From: Microglena sp. YARC
Taxonomy: Eukaryota > Chlorophyta > Chlorophyceae > Chlamydomonadales > Chlamydomonadaceae
NCBI GenBank assembly: GCA_022414725.1
Contig: CM039465.1
Span: 38,712,754-38,776,753 of the forward strand
Direction: 5' to 3'
Length of the DNA stretch: 64,000 nucleotides
Shown here piece by piece: positions 12,501 to 20,686 of the stretch. Made by a program: the position numbers and the translations under genes. How positions within the stretch are numbered: the stretch's first letter is position 1; every line of letters starts with the position of its first letter. A model generated the notes under the pieces. It did not search any database. It was not told the origin of the DNA and worked only from the letters and a program-made list of their open reading frames with translations.

Positions 12501-15500
12501 TTTCAGCAGCTTCTATGCAGCTCTCCAAGCCAGCCACTGTGCTACACCCAAGTATTTCAGCAGCTTCTAGGCAGTTCCCGAAGCCAGCCACTGTGCTACA
12601 CCCAAGTTTTCCAGCAGCTTCTAAGCAGCTCCCCAAGCCAGCCACTGTGCTACTCCCAAGTTTGTCAGCAGCTTCTAGGCAGCTCTCCAAGCCAGCCACT
12701 GTGCTACACCCAAGTGTTTCAGCAGCTTCTAGGCAGCTCCCTACGCCAGCCACTGTGCTACACCCAAGTTTTCCAGCAGCTTCTAAGCAGCTCCCCAAGC
12801 CAGCCACTGTGCTACTCCCAAGTTTGTCAGCAGCTTCTAGGCAGCTCTCCAAGCCAGCCACTGTGCTACACCCAAGTGTTTCGGCACCTCTGGACAGCTG
12901 ATTGTTTCAGCTCCAAGGTGCACTATTTTATGCGGGCTGCAGCTGTTGTGAAGCATATTTTTCAGCTGTTGTGAAGCATATTTTCAGCTCCAAGGTGCAC
13001 TATTTTATGCGGGCTGCAGCTGTTGTGAAGCATGTTTTTCAAAGCCCCCCGAGCCGGCCAACAACAGATGTCGGTTGGAGTTAGCTTGACACAAGGTGTT
13101 AGTTAGTTCCAAGTAGGTTGCGTTAGGTTTAGCTGGATAGCAAGTCCGGGGAGCTGCCTAGAAGCTGCTTGTCGTAGCGGACAATAAAAGCCATGGTACC
13201 TTCAGCCTTCAGATCCAACAACACTGCTAGTAGCCCCTCAAAACCTACTAGGAGCACCAGGGAGCACCAGGGAGCACTACTTAACACACACTGGTTCCTT
13301 ATCTTACACAACAAAACTGATTATGACCGTGCTTCTTTTATAGGCTCCCCAAGCCAGCAATCTGTTTTTGCAAGCATAGTTTCATTGCATCGTACTCGTT
13401 ACCTGTGAAGGCCAAGGCCACAGGCTTCTGCGCATTGATCTCTGATGCCATTGCAGAGGGGTCAGTGACGGATAGGGGGAAGCTAGTCTGGGGGTAGCCA
13501 GTCCGGGGGTGACTGGTTAACCCTAACCCCCTAAACCATAACCCCTAACCCCCTAACCGATCACCCCTGGACTTGGTACCCCTGGACTAGCTTCCCCCTA
13601 CCTCAGCGACGAGTTTTTGCATGAACTTCGATATCATGACATCCCTATGGATTAGCGTGGGCGAAGCTGACAGGGCTCCTGCCCCCGATGATGTCCTTGC
13701 AGTCGTCGAATCTGTTTTTTCAAAAGGCAGCTTCATTACATCGTAGCGAATAAATAAAATGAATAAATAGTGCGCCTTATTATGACATTTATGAGGTTTG
13801 AGCCTTTGAGGTTGAGGGGGGCAGCCCGTTTGCTTGCACTGGCGCCAACCACCAAAAGCATTGCATTGTGCAGTCTATTGAAATATTTCCTATTCATTCT
13901 GGTACTCGTACCCTCGCCCTCTGTTTCTGCCGCATTTCGTTTCCAGGCACAACAGTGTGCCACGTCGACGTGCTATTTCTTTTCTCTTCACCCCTAACTA
14001 GCGCTATAATTACGGGGTTTATTTTAGCGCTAGCAAGCTCTAGTAGCTCTAGTAGCGCTAAACTCCTCCCCCCCCCTCCTAACCCTATTGTACCGTATAT
14101 TGAAATATTTCTTATCCTAAACCCTAACCCTATTCATCCCCCCAAATGGCCATTCAGGAGACCTACGCAGCCGCCCCCGATTTAGTGGAATGTGCAGTGT
14201 GCGACATTATGGCGGTCAAGGATCGTGACCCTGCTTTTGACCAGTACATGTAAGCTTTGGTCGCCCCAGTGCAAGCACCCCCTCACCCCCCACCCCCGCC
14301 CTGACCCCCCACCCCTCTTAACCCTATCCATCCCCCAAATGGCTGTTCAGGAGACCTACGCTGCTGCCCCCGATTTAGTGGAGTGTGCAGTGTGCGACAT
14401 TATGGTGGTCAAGGATCGTGAACCTGCTTGCGACAAATATGTGCGAGCCTTGTTCTTCAAGGGATTCCAGGCTGTCCAATGCCAGAGGGTGGCAAACTTT
14501 CTGTGGAACAATGGACGAAAGGTGGGTGGGGTGGGGGGGGTAGGTAGGTGGGGAAATTAGCATTTATCCCGATAGCAATGCCAGAGGGTGGCAAACTTTC
14601 TGTAGAACAATGGACGAAAGGTGGGTGGGGTGAGGGGGTAGGTAGGTGGGGGAATTAGCATTAATCCCGATAGCATTGCCAGAGGGTGGCAAACTTTCTG
14701 TGGAACAATGGACGAAAGGTGTGATAAGTATTTCTTAGACAAGAAAACAAATCATTAAAATTATAACAATATATATACACAACAAAATGCAAAATAACGG
14801 GTTGGATCAATGCTTGTTCAACTTCTTTATTGGAATAATGATAGATTTTATAAAAATACAGAATGGCTTTATCTACAACTAAATATGATATGATGAAATG
14901 ATTTGTACTATTTTATTTTATGATGGAGACATGGATGGGCTTTTATTTCTCATATTGGTACTTGTTTTCTAGTTGTGTCACTTGCACACTTTCTGTGGAA
15001 CAATGGACGAAAGGTGTGTCATCAAGGTTTTTATTTTCGGCTATTCTTAGAAGCTTCTAGGCAGCTCCCTGAGCTAGCCACTGGGATAGACCCACAAATT
15101 CCAGCAGTGTTAGAAAGCTGATTACGCCAGCTTCCAGGTGCACTAGGTTGCCTGTTATTTGGCTGAATAGCCAGCCAGAGGAGCTACCTAGAAGCTGTCG
15201 CTTGTACTACAAATACCAGACTTTCCCCTGCATTCGGTGGTTGGCCCCAGTGCACGTAAACGGGCTGGCACCCTCAACCTCACGCCTCTTAATAAGTACG
15301 GAACGGCAACTAATATTAGTGTTTGAAAAACTAATATTAACTAATATTATTATAGTGTCACAATAATATTAGTTTTCCGGGTTTTTCAAATAAATTTGAA
15401 ATTCTGGTGAGACGGCTCATCCGACTAATATTATATAATATTATATAATATTATCTATTCACTAATATTATATAACATAGCCGACCCCTATTAATAAGGT

Positions 15501-17829
15501 GTATTATTTATCTGTTTTATGTTCAGGTACTGGCACTGGCGATCCAAAGCCGCAGGTCTTGTTAAATTATCATTGTAGCACGAACTCAGGGCCCCCGTCG
15601 GTGAAATGATTATTTGGGGCTCTGTTCATTAATGCTTTTTCTTTTTAGCCCTTCCTGTCACGGTTGGGCAAATCTCTTAGGCCTATTTGGCCTACCCCTG
15701 GTCTGTAACATACATACAAAAATATGTACATGCAGGTCCTGGCGCTAGCGATCCGAAGCCGCGCGTCACAGATCCCCTCAACCTCACGCCTCTAAATAAG
15801 GCGTACCAAGTATTTGTTTTATTTACAGGTACTGACACTAGCCATCCAAACCTGCATGTCCCAGGTCGCCCTCGGCCTTACCCCTCTTAATAAGGCTTAC
15901 TGTTTATTTGTTCTTTTTTCAGGTACTGGCGCTAGCAATCCAAATCCGCATGTCCAAGGCCCCCCTTAACCTCACGCCTATTAGTAAGGCGAACTATGTA
16001 TTTGTTTTATTTACAGGTCCTGGCGCTTGCGATCCAAAGCCGCATGTCACAGGTCTACCACTGTTGCATCCATCCTGCCGCTACCTTGGGTCGGGGCATA
16101 CTGCTTGACCACGCCACAGGTGTGTTTAAGATTTCCAATATCTCTTGCCTATTTCCGGTTTCTGGTGGTCCAGACCACGCCTCAGGTGTGGATACGATGT
16201 TCAATATCTTATGCCTTTGTCGGCTTTCTGATGGCTCAGACCACGCCACAGGTGTGTATACGGTTTTCAATATCTCATGCCTATGCAACCAAGGACTCCG
16301 CCTAAAAATTGATACCGTTATTCGTTGGATTTTTTAATGTTCTCACTTATTGAACCTTCTGTTTTAGCCAACTTGCAGCTTACATTTATTATTTGATAAC
16401 CGTTTTTTAGTTCAAGAGATCACTTTTGAACCAAGCCTCCAAATAGCAAGGGAATGGTAACTAATATTAGTGTTTGAAAAACTAATATTAGCTAATATTA
16501 TTATAGTGCCACACTTATATTAGTTTTTCGAATAAATTCGAAATTCTGGTGAGATGGCTCGTCCGACTAATATAATATAATATTATTTATTCACTAATAT
16601 GATAACATAGCCGACCCCTACAAATAGCTGTGCCATCAGCATGCCCCCTTCTCCAGCTTTTTTTCAAATCTGAAAGCGGGTTTTTCAATGGTTTTAGGCC
16701 TCCTCCAGGGACAGCTGTTTTTAGCATTTTAGGGCCATTTAGGCTACATACACAAAATTGAAGCGGTCAGTTGGGCCAAATCGGGGTCAAAAGTAGCGAT
16801 CGCTATATATAGCGAGGAAAAACTCCCTGCCCTGCTCCAACCTATAGTCCCATTCATTGTGGTGTCTCTCTTTTCGGCCACGCATGCAGCTTCCAGTCAG
16901 CTCCACCAGCCAGCCACCTGGCCATCCCCACAATTTTCAGCTGAATTCGACTGCCCTTTATGTCACATTTCAGGCACAGTTTTAGTTTCAGCTCTAGGTT
17001 TGGCCAAAGTTTTTGGCGCTACTGGTGGCAGGATCAAGCCAGCTCCATAGGGCAGCCACAGTGTCTATCCCATACCTTTCAGCTGCATTAGAATGCATGC
17101 CATCTCACCTTTCAGGCACACTAGCTAGCTTCAGGTTTGACTCAAGGACAGGGAAAGAGAGCTGTGTGGCAGTTTTTTAATATGAAAGTGGTTTTTTTCA
17201 GCTTTATGGTTTTAGGCCTCCTCCAGGGACAGCGTTTTAGTGCTTTTTATAGCTTTTTGTAGCTTTTGGGGGCCATTTGGGGCACACAAAAAAAATGTTT
17301 GTTTACTTTTTTATAGCGATAATTTCTCTAAAACGGGGACAAAACTAGCGTTTGCTATGTACAGCGGGAAAAGAATCCCTGCTGTGTAGAAGCTACTACG
17401 CATAGCTCAAAAAAGAAACAGTGCCCTAATGCATGTGGCCATCTGTCCATTGGTGTCTGGAGTCCTAACCCCTCTCTCTACGTGTCTGTTGGTGTTCATG
17501 CAGGTATCGTTATTGGAGAGACAGCAATCGTAGGTGATAATGTGTCCATGCTACACAGGGTATCGCTCGGAGGTAGCGGTATGAGCCACATGAGGCGACA
17601 CCCAATGATTTGCCACGGGGTGCTGCTGGGTGCAGGCGTCAGTGTGTTGGGGCCTGTCGTCATTGGCCGGGGCTCCAAAATAGGAGCTGGCTCGGTTGTA
17701 GTGACCAGCGTGCCCGAGCACTGTGTGGCTGTCGGCATTCCAGCGAAAGTGGTGAAGCGGGATTTGAAGAAGGAGCCAGTCCAAGAAATGGACCAAATCA
17801 GCGGCTTTATATTGGACTACGTGATTTGA
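5205..17829 (+). CDS. SAT: Serine O-acetyltransferase, six-exon gene
   Basis: It transfers acetyl from acetyl-CoA to L-serine, giving O-acetylserine for cysteine synthesis. Proposed exons 5205-5316, 7857-8086, 9826-9969, 14351-14521, 16017-16119 and 17504-17829 total 1,086 nt, with every junction phase matching: 361 residues, normal for plant-type enzymes. In order one sees [11 protein letters not shown] and [16 protein letters not shown] (N-terminal helical domain), [23 protein letters not shown], then left-handed beta-helix hexapeptide repeats with [44 protein letters not shown], and the C-terminal DYVI tail that binds O-acetylserine (thiol) lyase. By alignment from memory to E. coli CysE, His158, Arg192 and His193 are kept, but the Asp92 position is Glu and the Asp143 position is Cys. 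Exons 3-6 are secure, exon 2 is likely, exon 1 is a proposal. Confidence 0.88.
5440..6400. repeat. Intron 1 direct repeats
   Basis: A 35-bp direct repeat built on ACAAAAATCTATAGTGGTC (about 5465 and 5504), and a repeated block with ATCGAGATCC and CTGCCACCTGGGCGACAGGT at about 5715, 6205 and 6290. Several frames are open here because the sequence is GC-rich, but none resembles a protein I know. At 6450-6520 there is an imperfect palindrome with GGGGGTACCTAC. Segment 6520-7270 shows nothing else recognisable. Confidence 0.5.
7279..7856 (+). repeat. Tandem echoes of the exon 2 splice acceptor (array A)
   Basis: Four units of 130-160 bp upstream of real exon 2. Each carries a TGCAG acceptor and the first ~28 bases of the exon (copies start at 7279, 7412, 7543, 7705; the real exon at 7857). 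The rest of each unit is C-rich and contains CCAAACAAACAAGCAGACAC. That motif is the reverse complement of the sequence just inside the donor of exon 2. Confidence 0.88.
7857..8086 (+). CDS. Serine acetyltransferase exon 2
   Basis: Acceptor CTGCTGCAG, 2 bases plus 76 codons, donor GTGCGT. The 3' end encodes [15 protein letters not shown], which continues into exon 3 as [12 protein letters not shown]. This is the W..(I)R.EA..DA..E..L.S.LY block shared by serine acetyltransferases. The upstream part ([13 protein letters not shown] and onward) is N-terminal extension without a recognised motif. Confidence 0.72.
8087..8455 (+). repeat. Tandem echoes of the exon 2 splice donor (array B)
   Basis: Five further units, period about 77 bp, each repeating the last ~30 bases of exon 2 (GGGGAAGCAACCGAGGATG) plus the donor GTGCGTGTCTG and intron sequence. 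Copies end near 8161, 8238, 8315 and 8391; the last, at 8434-8453, is cut by the CCAT microsatellite. Confidence 0.88.
8456..8832. repeat. (CCAT/CCAC)n microsatellite
   Basis: Nearly 380 bp of CCAT and CCAC tetramers. Long open frames on both strands are a by-product of this composition. Confidence 0.95.
8833..9005. repeat. Telomere-like CCCTAAA tracts in a ~65-bp repeat
   Basis: Three degenerate units combine TGTGTGACGTTAATTAGCAT with short CCCTAAACCCTAAA stretches. It is interstitial: unique gene sequence lies on both sides, so this is not a chromosome end. Confidence 0.85.
9020..9190. repeat. GCGCTTTT/AAAGCGC cluster
   Basis: Repeated GCGC motifs (TTTTGCGCTTTT, AAAGCGCAG, TAAAGCGC) on both strands within 170 bp. 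No coding signal; the function is unknown. Confidence 0.6.
9381..9472 (+). mobile_element. Short hairpin element (family H), intron 2 copy
   Basis: Contains GTTGGCCCCAGTGGAAG, CCCCTCAACCTT, a perfect hairpin AGCATC..GATGCT and ATTCATTTATTTG. It belongs to the family defined at 28347-28413 and lies just upstream of the acceptors of the exon 3 copies. Confidence 0.65.
9530..9785 (+). repeat. Echoes of the exon 3 splice acceptor and 5' end
   Basis: Three copies (starting 9530, 9613, 9730) of the CCCCGCAG acceptor plus the first ~55 bases of exon 3. They encode the same (V)A(D/E)[16 protein letters not shown] before dissolving into TTTA repeats. Each is a truncated duplicate with no donor. Confidence 0.92.
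9826..9969 (+). CDS. Serine acetyltransferase exon 3
   Basis: 48 codons, phase 0 at both ends, acceptor CCCCCGCAG and donor GTATGAG. It encodes [18 protein letters not shown], then [12 protein letters not shown] and the LQLM..(F) helix. This is the N-terminal trimer-interface domain of the enzyme. Confidence 0.92.
9990..10936 (+). repeat. Echoes of the exon 3 splice donor
   Basis: Copies of GGAACTCTTCAACTCATG..TATTCCAG|GTATGAG end at about 10095, 10193, 10291 and 10395. A truncated copy lies at 10430-10475 and a distant one at 10903-10936. The period is roughly 100 bp, and the TTTCACTCCAGGAGGTG intron segment is repeated with them. Segment 10476-10900 is a dispersed repeat loosely like 590-930, with no gene. 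Confidence 0.92.
10946..11083. mobile_element. Small TIR element filled with CCCTAAA tracts, copy 1
   Basis: Begins TAGGGGGAAGTTAGCCCCC and ends with the near reverse complement (GGGGGCTAAATTCCCCCC). The centre is CCCTAAACCCTAAACCC-type repeats. Flanks read TATGAGTGA and TATGAGTAG, a possible 9-bp duplication within an exon 3 donor echo. Confidence 0.6.
11097..11330 (+). mobile_element. hAT-like MITE family A, copy 1
   Basis: Terminal inverted repeats CAGTGATTTGTTTTTC and, reverse-complemented, CAGGGATTGTTTTCCC. A perfect 8-bp target duplication ATGAGTAG lies at 11089-11096 and 11331-11338. No coding capacity. Related copies are at 16654 and 17170. Confidence 0.85.
11340..12175. other. Intron 3 sequence without recognised genes
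   Basis: Mixed unique-looking sequence with a GGGG-rich tract near 11540 and loose similarity to the STCTGGGGGTGCTACGT repeat seen at 4547. No exon, RNA gene or element could be supported. Confidence 0.5.
12180..12895. repeat. ~54-bp minisatellite with higher-order structure
   Basis: About 13 units built on CAGCTTCTAGGCAGCTCCCC and CCAGCCACTGTGCTACACCC. Variants repeat in a three-unit order (AAGCAG, then CTACTCCCAAGTTTGTC, then TATTT/TGTTT types). The frame is open on both strands, giving 286- and 205-codon ORFs that I regard as non-genic. A degenerate unit recurs at 15050. Confidence 0.9.
13477..13602. mobile_element. Small TIR element filled with CCCTAAC-type tracts, copy 2
   Basis: Starts TAGGGGGAAGCTAGTC and ends GACTAGCTTCCCCCTA, a perfect 16-bp inverted repeat. 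The centre is CCCTAACCCCCTAAACC. Same type as 10946-11083. Confidence 0.75.
13745..13853 (-). mobile_element. Hairpin element family H, intron 3 copy (reverse)
   Basis: On the minus strand it reads GGTTGGCGCCAGTGCAAG, CGGGCTGCCCCCCTCAACCTC and AATAAGGCGCACTATTTATTC, matching family H, although the hairpin stem is partly lost. Confidence 0.6.
14158..14249 (+). repeat. Echo of exon 4 5' half
   Basis: Acceptor GGCCATTCAG and the first ~90 bases of exon 4, then GTAAGC, a good-looking donor. It encodes the same [18 protein letters not shown] but reads [10 protein letters not shown] where the full exon reads [10 protein letters not shown], so the duplicate keeps the ancestral Asp. Confidence 0.9.
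14351..14521 (+). CDS. Serine acetyltransferase exon 4
   Basis: 57 codons, phase 0 at both ends, acceptor GGCTGTTCAG, donor GTGGGT. It encodes [34 protein letters not shown] and NNGRK, the DI.AV..RDPA..KY..LL.(F)KGF.A.Q..R..H.LW..GR block of the family. The usual RDP is REP here. Confidence 0.93.
14578..15013 (+). repeat. Echoes of the exon 4 splice donor
   Basis: Three copies of the exon 4 3' end (GCAAACTTTCTGTGGAACAA then TGGACGAAAG|GTG) at 14578-14620, 14677-14718 and 14989-15013. One carries a G-to-A change that turns the Trp codon into TAG. Between the last two is AT-rich sequence. Confidence 0.92.
15238..15513 (+). mobile_element. Hairpin element H interrupted by MITE B
   Basis: 15238-15296 matches family H up to CTTAATAAG. 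Family B MITE then interrupts it, and H resumes at 15491 with TTAATAAGGTGTATTATTTATC. The nest shows that H is older than B. Confidence 0.75.
15297..15490 (+). mobile_element. hAT-like MITE family B, copy 1
   Basis: 194 bp, AT-rich centre with ACTAATATTA motifs. Imperfect terminal inverted repeats TACGGAACGGC and TAGGGGTCGGC; perfect 8-bp target duplication TTAATAAG (15289-15296 and 15491-15498). Related to 16448-16620. Confidence 0.85.
15527..15957 (+). repeat. Echoes of the exon 5 splice acceptor and 5' end
   Basis: Four copies (starting 15527, 15736, 15829, 15923) of CAG|GT(A/C)CTGGC plus ~35 bases of exon 5 (GCGATCCAAAGCCGCATGTC). The last three and the real exon are spaced 93-94 bp apart. 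Between copies the intron is the family H element (CCTCAACCTCACGCCTCTTA). Confidence 0.92.
15574..15709 (-). repeat. Dispersed repeat family D1, copy 3
   Basis: Reverse-oriented copy of the 135-bp family, inserted between the first and second exon 5 echoes. Confidence 0.7.
16017..16119 (+). CDS. Serine acetyltransferase exon 5
   Basis: 34 codons plus one base. Acceptor TATTTACAG, donor GTGTGT. It encodes [22 protein letters not shown] and LLDHAT(G). The acidic residue normally preceding IHPAA is Cys here. DHATG carries the catalytic His. Confidence 0.94.
16171..16256 (+). repeat. Echoes of the exon 5 splice donor
   Basis: Two copies of CAGACCACGCC(A/T)CAG|GTGTG at 16171-16185 and 16237-16251, period 66 bp, with the flanking TTCAATATCT..TGCC intron segment. 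Confidence 0.88.
16448..16620 (+). mobile_element. hAT-like MITE family B, copy 2
   Basis: 173 bp, perfect 8-bp target duplication CAAATAGC at 16440-16447 and 16621-16628. Same ends and AT-rich centre as 15297-15490. Confidence 0.85.
16654..16829 (+). mobile_element. hAT-like MITE family A, copy 2
   Basis: Ends CAGCTTTTTTTC and, reverse-complemented, CAGGGAGTTTTTCC. Flanks CCCTTCTC and CCCTGCTC match at 7 of 8 positions. Confidence 0.75.
17170..17381 (+). mobile_element. hAT-like MITE family A, copy 3
   Basis: Ends CAGTTTTTTAA and CAGGGATTCTTTTCCC. Flanks CTGTGTGG and CTGTGTAG match at 7 of 8 positions. Confidence 0.8.
17504..17829 (+). CDS. Serine acetyltransferase exon 6 (C-terminus)
   Basis: Acceptor GTTCATGCAG. 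It encodes the beta-helix core [55 protein letters not shown], and ends [11 protein letters not shown] then TGA. The terminal Ile tail is what plugs the active site of O-acetylserine (thiol) lyase in the cysteine synthase complex. Confidence 0.96.
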
Positions 17830-17852
17830 AATTTGAAGATTTGGAATCTGAA

Positions 17853-18073
17853 GTTTGAAGGAGGAGCCAGGCCAAGAAATGGACCAAATCAGCGGCTTTA
17901 TGCTTGACTACTTGATTTGAGCCAAACAGGAACTGAGCCATGTTGGTAGCGATGGGCTGAGGCTGTAAGGGGAATAGCTCTGAGGCAGAAAGGGAATAAG
18001 GTGGAGGACGGATTTGATCTTGACTGGTCGAGGTTGGGCAATCAGTGGCTTTATATTGGACTACGTGATTTGA
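17853..18073 (+). repeat. Two echoes of the serine acetyltransferase C-terminal tail
   Basis: 17853-17920 repeats the last ~68 bases including the stop (reading MDQISGF then DYLI). 18040-18073 repeats the last ~34 bases (TTTATATTGGACTACGTGAT). Both lie downstream of the stop codon. Confidence 0.9.
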
Positions 18074-18304
18074 AAGCCCTGTAGGTATCAATTGTTTTCA
18101 TGTGACGCGTCGCAAGTTGAGCGACTCTGTGCGACCCTAGTGAGCGATTGCGCGATGCGCAGTAACCCGAACGCCTCAAAGCGCGGATCCCGGGGAGTTG
18201 GCGGGAGTATTTCTGACGCGTTTTGCCGGACCCATGCGTCGCCATGCAGTAACGGAATGGCGACGTGTCGCACAAAACAAAAAGTACTTGGTATGACCTC
18301 CCCT

Positions 18305-18460
18305 CACAAGCCAGTGGGGATCGTTTTTGCTCTTTCAAGGCTGTGTGCTGTTGTTGGGATAGTTTTGAATTCGAATTGTTACATGGTGTACATTGTTTCA
18401 AGGCTGTTTGCAGTTGTTGGGATAGTTTTGAATTTGAATCGTTACATGGTTCTTCAGCCA
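18305..18460. repeat. ~76-bp direct repeat
   Basis: TTTCAAGGCTGT(G/T)TGC then TTGTTGGGATAGTTTTGAAT occurs twice. A shorter TGTTGGGATAG copy is near 18574. No gene recognised in 18074-18650. Confidence 0.7.
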
Positions 18461-18650
18461 ACTCTAGGCTGCTCACTGTCTGCCAATTCGAGGTCCCCCC
18501 GTGCGATACCCACGGCAACCAGGGAGCACGCTAAGCGGATTATACAGTTTAGACTTGTCCAGGTCACAGGTGTGTGCTCTTGTTGGGATAGCCTGGTGGA
18601 CTACAAGAGACTGACCCATCTCATAGGATCAATCAATAAAAAGTAATGAG

Positions 18651-18760
18651 AACGCCTGGTGGGGTGGGGTATTAAGGGAGCCTGTCATATGGCGGTAAAG
18701 AATGGGCTGCTACTTTACCTGGACAAAGATACCATGGCGGTTGGCAGCGCAGAGATGTGC
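18651..18760 (-). mobile_element. LINE 3'-end fragment
   Basis: Shares with 43592-43665 and 63870-63952 the conserved terminal segment GAACGCCTGGTGGGG(T/C), TATTAAGGGAGCC and ATGGCGGT. Only the 3' terminus is present, on the minus strand. Confidence 0.6.
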
Positions 18761-18942
18761 AGATTGGCCCATGTAGAGATGTCTCATCAGTGTTTTTTCG
18801 AGAGGGCTTCGGCATGTCTTGAACTTGAACTTAGCTACGTAGTTTCAGCCAAACACAGCTCGCAACTTGGTCCGTTCACTTTAAATGTTTTCAAGTTGTA
18901 GCCGAGTAGTGTGTTTGGAAGGTTAATATCCTGTCTACATCC

Positions 18943-20686
18943 AATTACATTACATTACATGTTAAAGTCTACTTGACACCGCGAGGGTGTAAGAGACTCT
19001 GTGCTTTAAACAAAAAGAAAAAGCACCCACAAAGCAAAAAAAAAAATTACATCAGGGGTGTGTCGAGGACAAACAAACCAAACTCCTAGCCACCGTTTTG
19101 GTGGCGTAGGTATTAACCCCCCAGATTAGAGCAGGACCCAGATCTCAACCACTTACAGTGGCGGAGGTAAGAAGCTAACAGATGAGAAGTCACAAGAAAT
19201 AAAAAAAGGGATAATAAATTACGGTGCCACTAAGCAGTCTAGGGCTTCCTGTCTTGCTCTTCTACAAGTAGAAAGATAGTCGGCTAGGTTGCTCCAAAAA
19301 GGCTTGGTGCCATTTCCATTCATGAAGGTTCTGAATGCGGAATCGCTGAGTTCCACATTCCATACGGTTAAGTCGGTATCCTCATGGACATGCATATAAA
19401 TATATGTAAACAGCTTCTGGTAGCGGAGGCCAATATCATTATAAAAAGGGCACTCAAACATGTGCATTTCATCCTAAGTTTTTTGGAACCCACACAGTTG
19501 ACAGTGTCTCATTGAACGAGGGATGTGTGCTCTATCCACCACCCTCATTCTTTCTGTGTTCAGCCAATGGGAACCTATTCTAAACTGTGCTATAGAACGA
19601 ATCTGATCCTGCTTATGTAAGGCGGATGTAAAGGGAATCAAGCCATTCTCATCATTACTGTTGGCTGCGAACCATTTCTGGTATCGGATGCGTTTAAAGC
19701 CAACCCTTCTCTCATCAGGGATGTCTCTGACTGCATTGGTGTCACCTGGGTACTTAAACCTCCATGACTCAAAAACTTCAGATATAATACCTGCGACATC
19801 GACAGCCTCCAAAATGTTGAGGTTTTTACTGGATCCTAGCTTGTGGAGAGCACAACGTAAGTCATGAACCCAGCCAGTGTTGGAATCAAAAGATTCCTCA
19901 AGAGCATTTCTAGTGAGATCCTCAGGTTCTTTATCTATGGTCTTGTTCCAGAAGCGCGAAGCTTGTTTAAGCCAAGCAAAACACAACGGGGTTCTACCCA
20001 GCTCTTCCATGATAATATAAGATGTAGTAGATTGGCAAACGCCCAACATGTGTTTAAGTATACCTCTATGCCATTTCTCACAAGCATGGTCATTTGAGAT
20101 AAGTGTGTTGTTCAAAATAGAAGGAGCCCACACCTCACAACCAACATTCAGGATAGGTTGTACAAGAGAATCAAACAGGTGGGTGAGAATATCAATATTG
20201 TATATCTCCATGGTATGGCATCGCCTACGGAGCATGTGGTGGGCTTCAGTGAGCATCCTAGAAAAAACAGCTTTTGCACGACTGCTTGAGTCACCATCCA
20301 CAAAGAGGGATCCCAGGTAGATAAAATATAACTTCATAGAAAGTTGTGCTCCATCATAGACAAATTTGTAATCAGGATCCATGCGGGCCTCATCACAGAA
20401 TTGCTTGTTGAAAACGACAATCCCAGTTTTCTTTTTTACTCACAGCCATCTTAGTAGCCTCGCAGAAATCTCTCAGGCAGTCAAGCATCGCATGCATATC
20501 TGCCGGGGATTCTGCCATTATAGCTAAGTCATCAGCATAAAGTAACAGTTGCAGAATCTTTCCCCTAAGCTCAGCCCCTACATTTGGGAGCTTGGATTGG
20601 AGGAACGATTCAATTCTATCAATGAACAGACCGAATAGGATTGGGGATAGGGGGTCTCCTTGTTTAAGTGTTTAACTCCTACAAGG
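18943..20686 (-). pseudogene. LINE-C reverse transcriptase, 3' portion
   Basis: The minus-strand frame runs from QGDPLSPILFG-type sequence near 20660, through LLYADDLAIMAES (catalytic YADD near 20535), YLGSLF, the thumb, and the C-terminal knuckle CQLCG..H..EC to about 19219. The frame shifts once near 20420 in an A/T run and has an in-frame TAG at 19474-19476 inside the knuckle. The 3' tail is a short ATGTA repeat (18943-18961). The rest of the domain resumes at 28095 after the inserted elements. Confidence 0.8.

Noticed and set aside
12114..12974. 286-codon repeat protein
   Set aside because: Open frames exist on both strands of a 54-bp minisatellite that recurs as noncoding sequence elsewhere; no start context or splice support.
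14158..14249. Mutually exclusive alternative exon 4
   Set aside because: It covers only the first half of exon 4 and its donor would leave the frame unjoinable to exon 5, so I treat it as an echo unless cDNA shows use.
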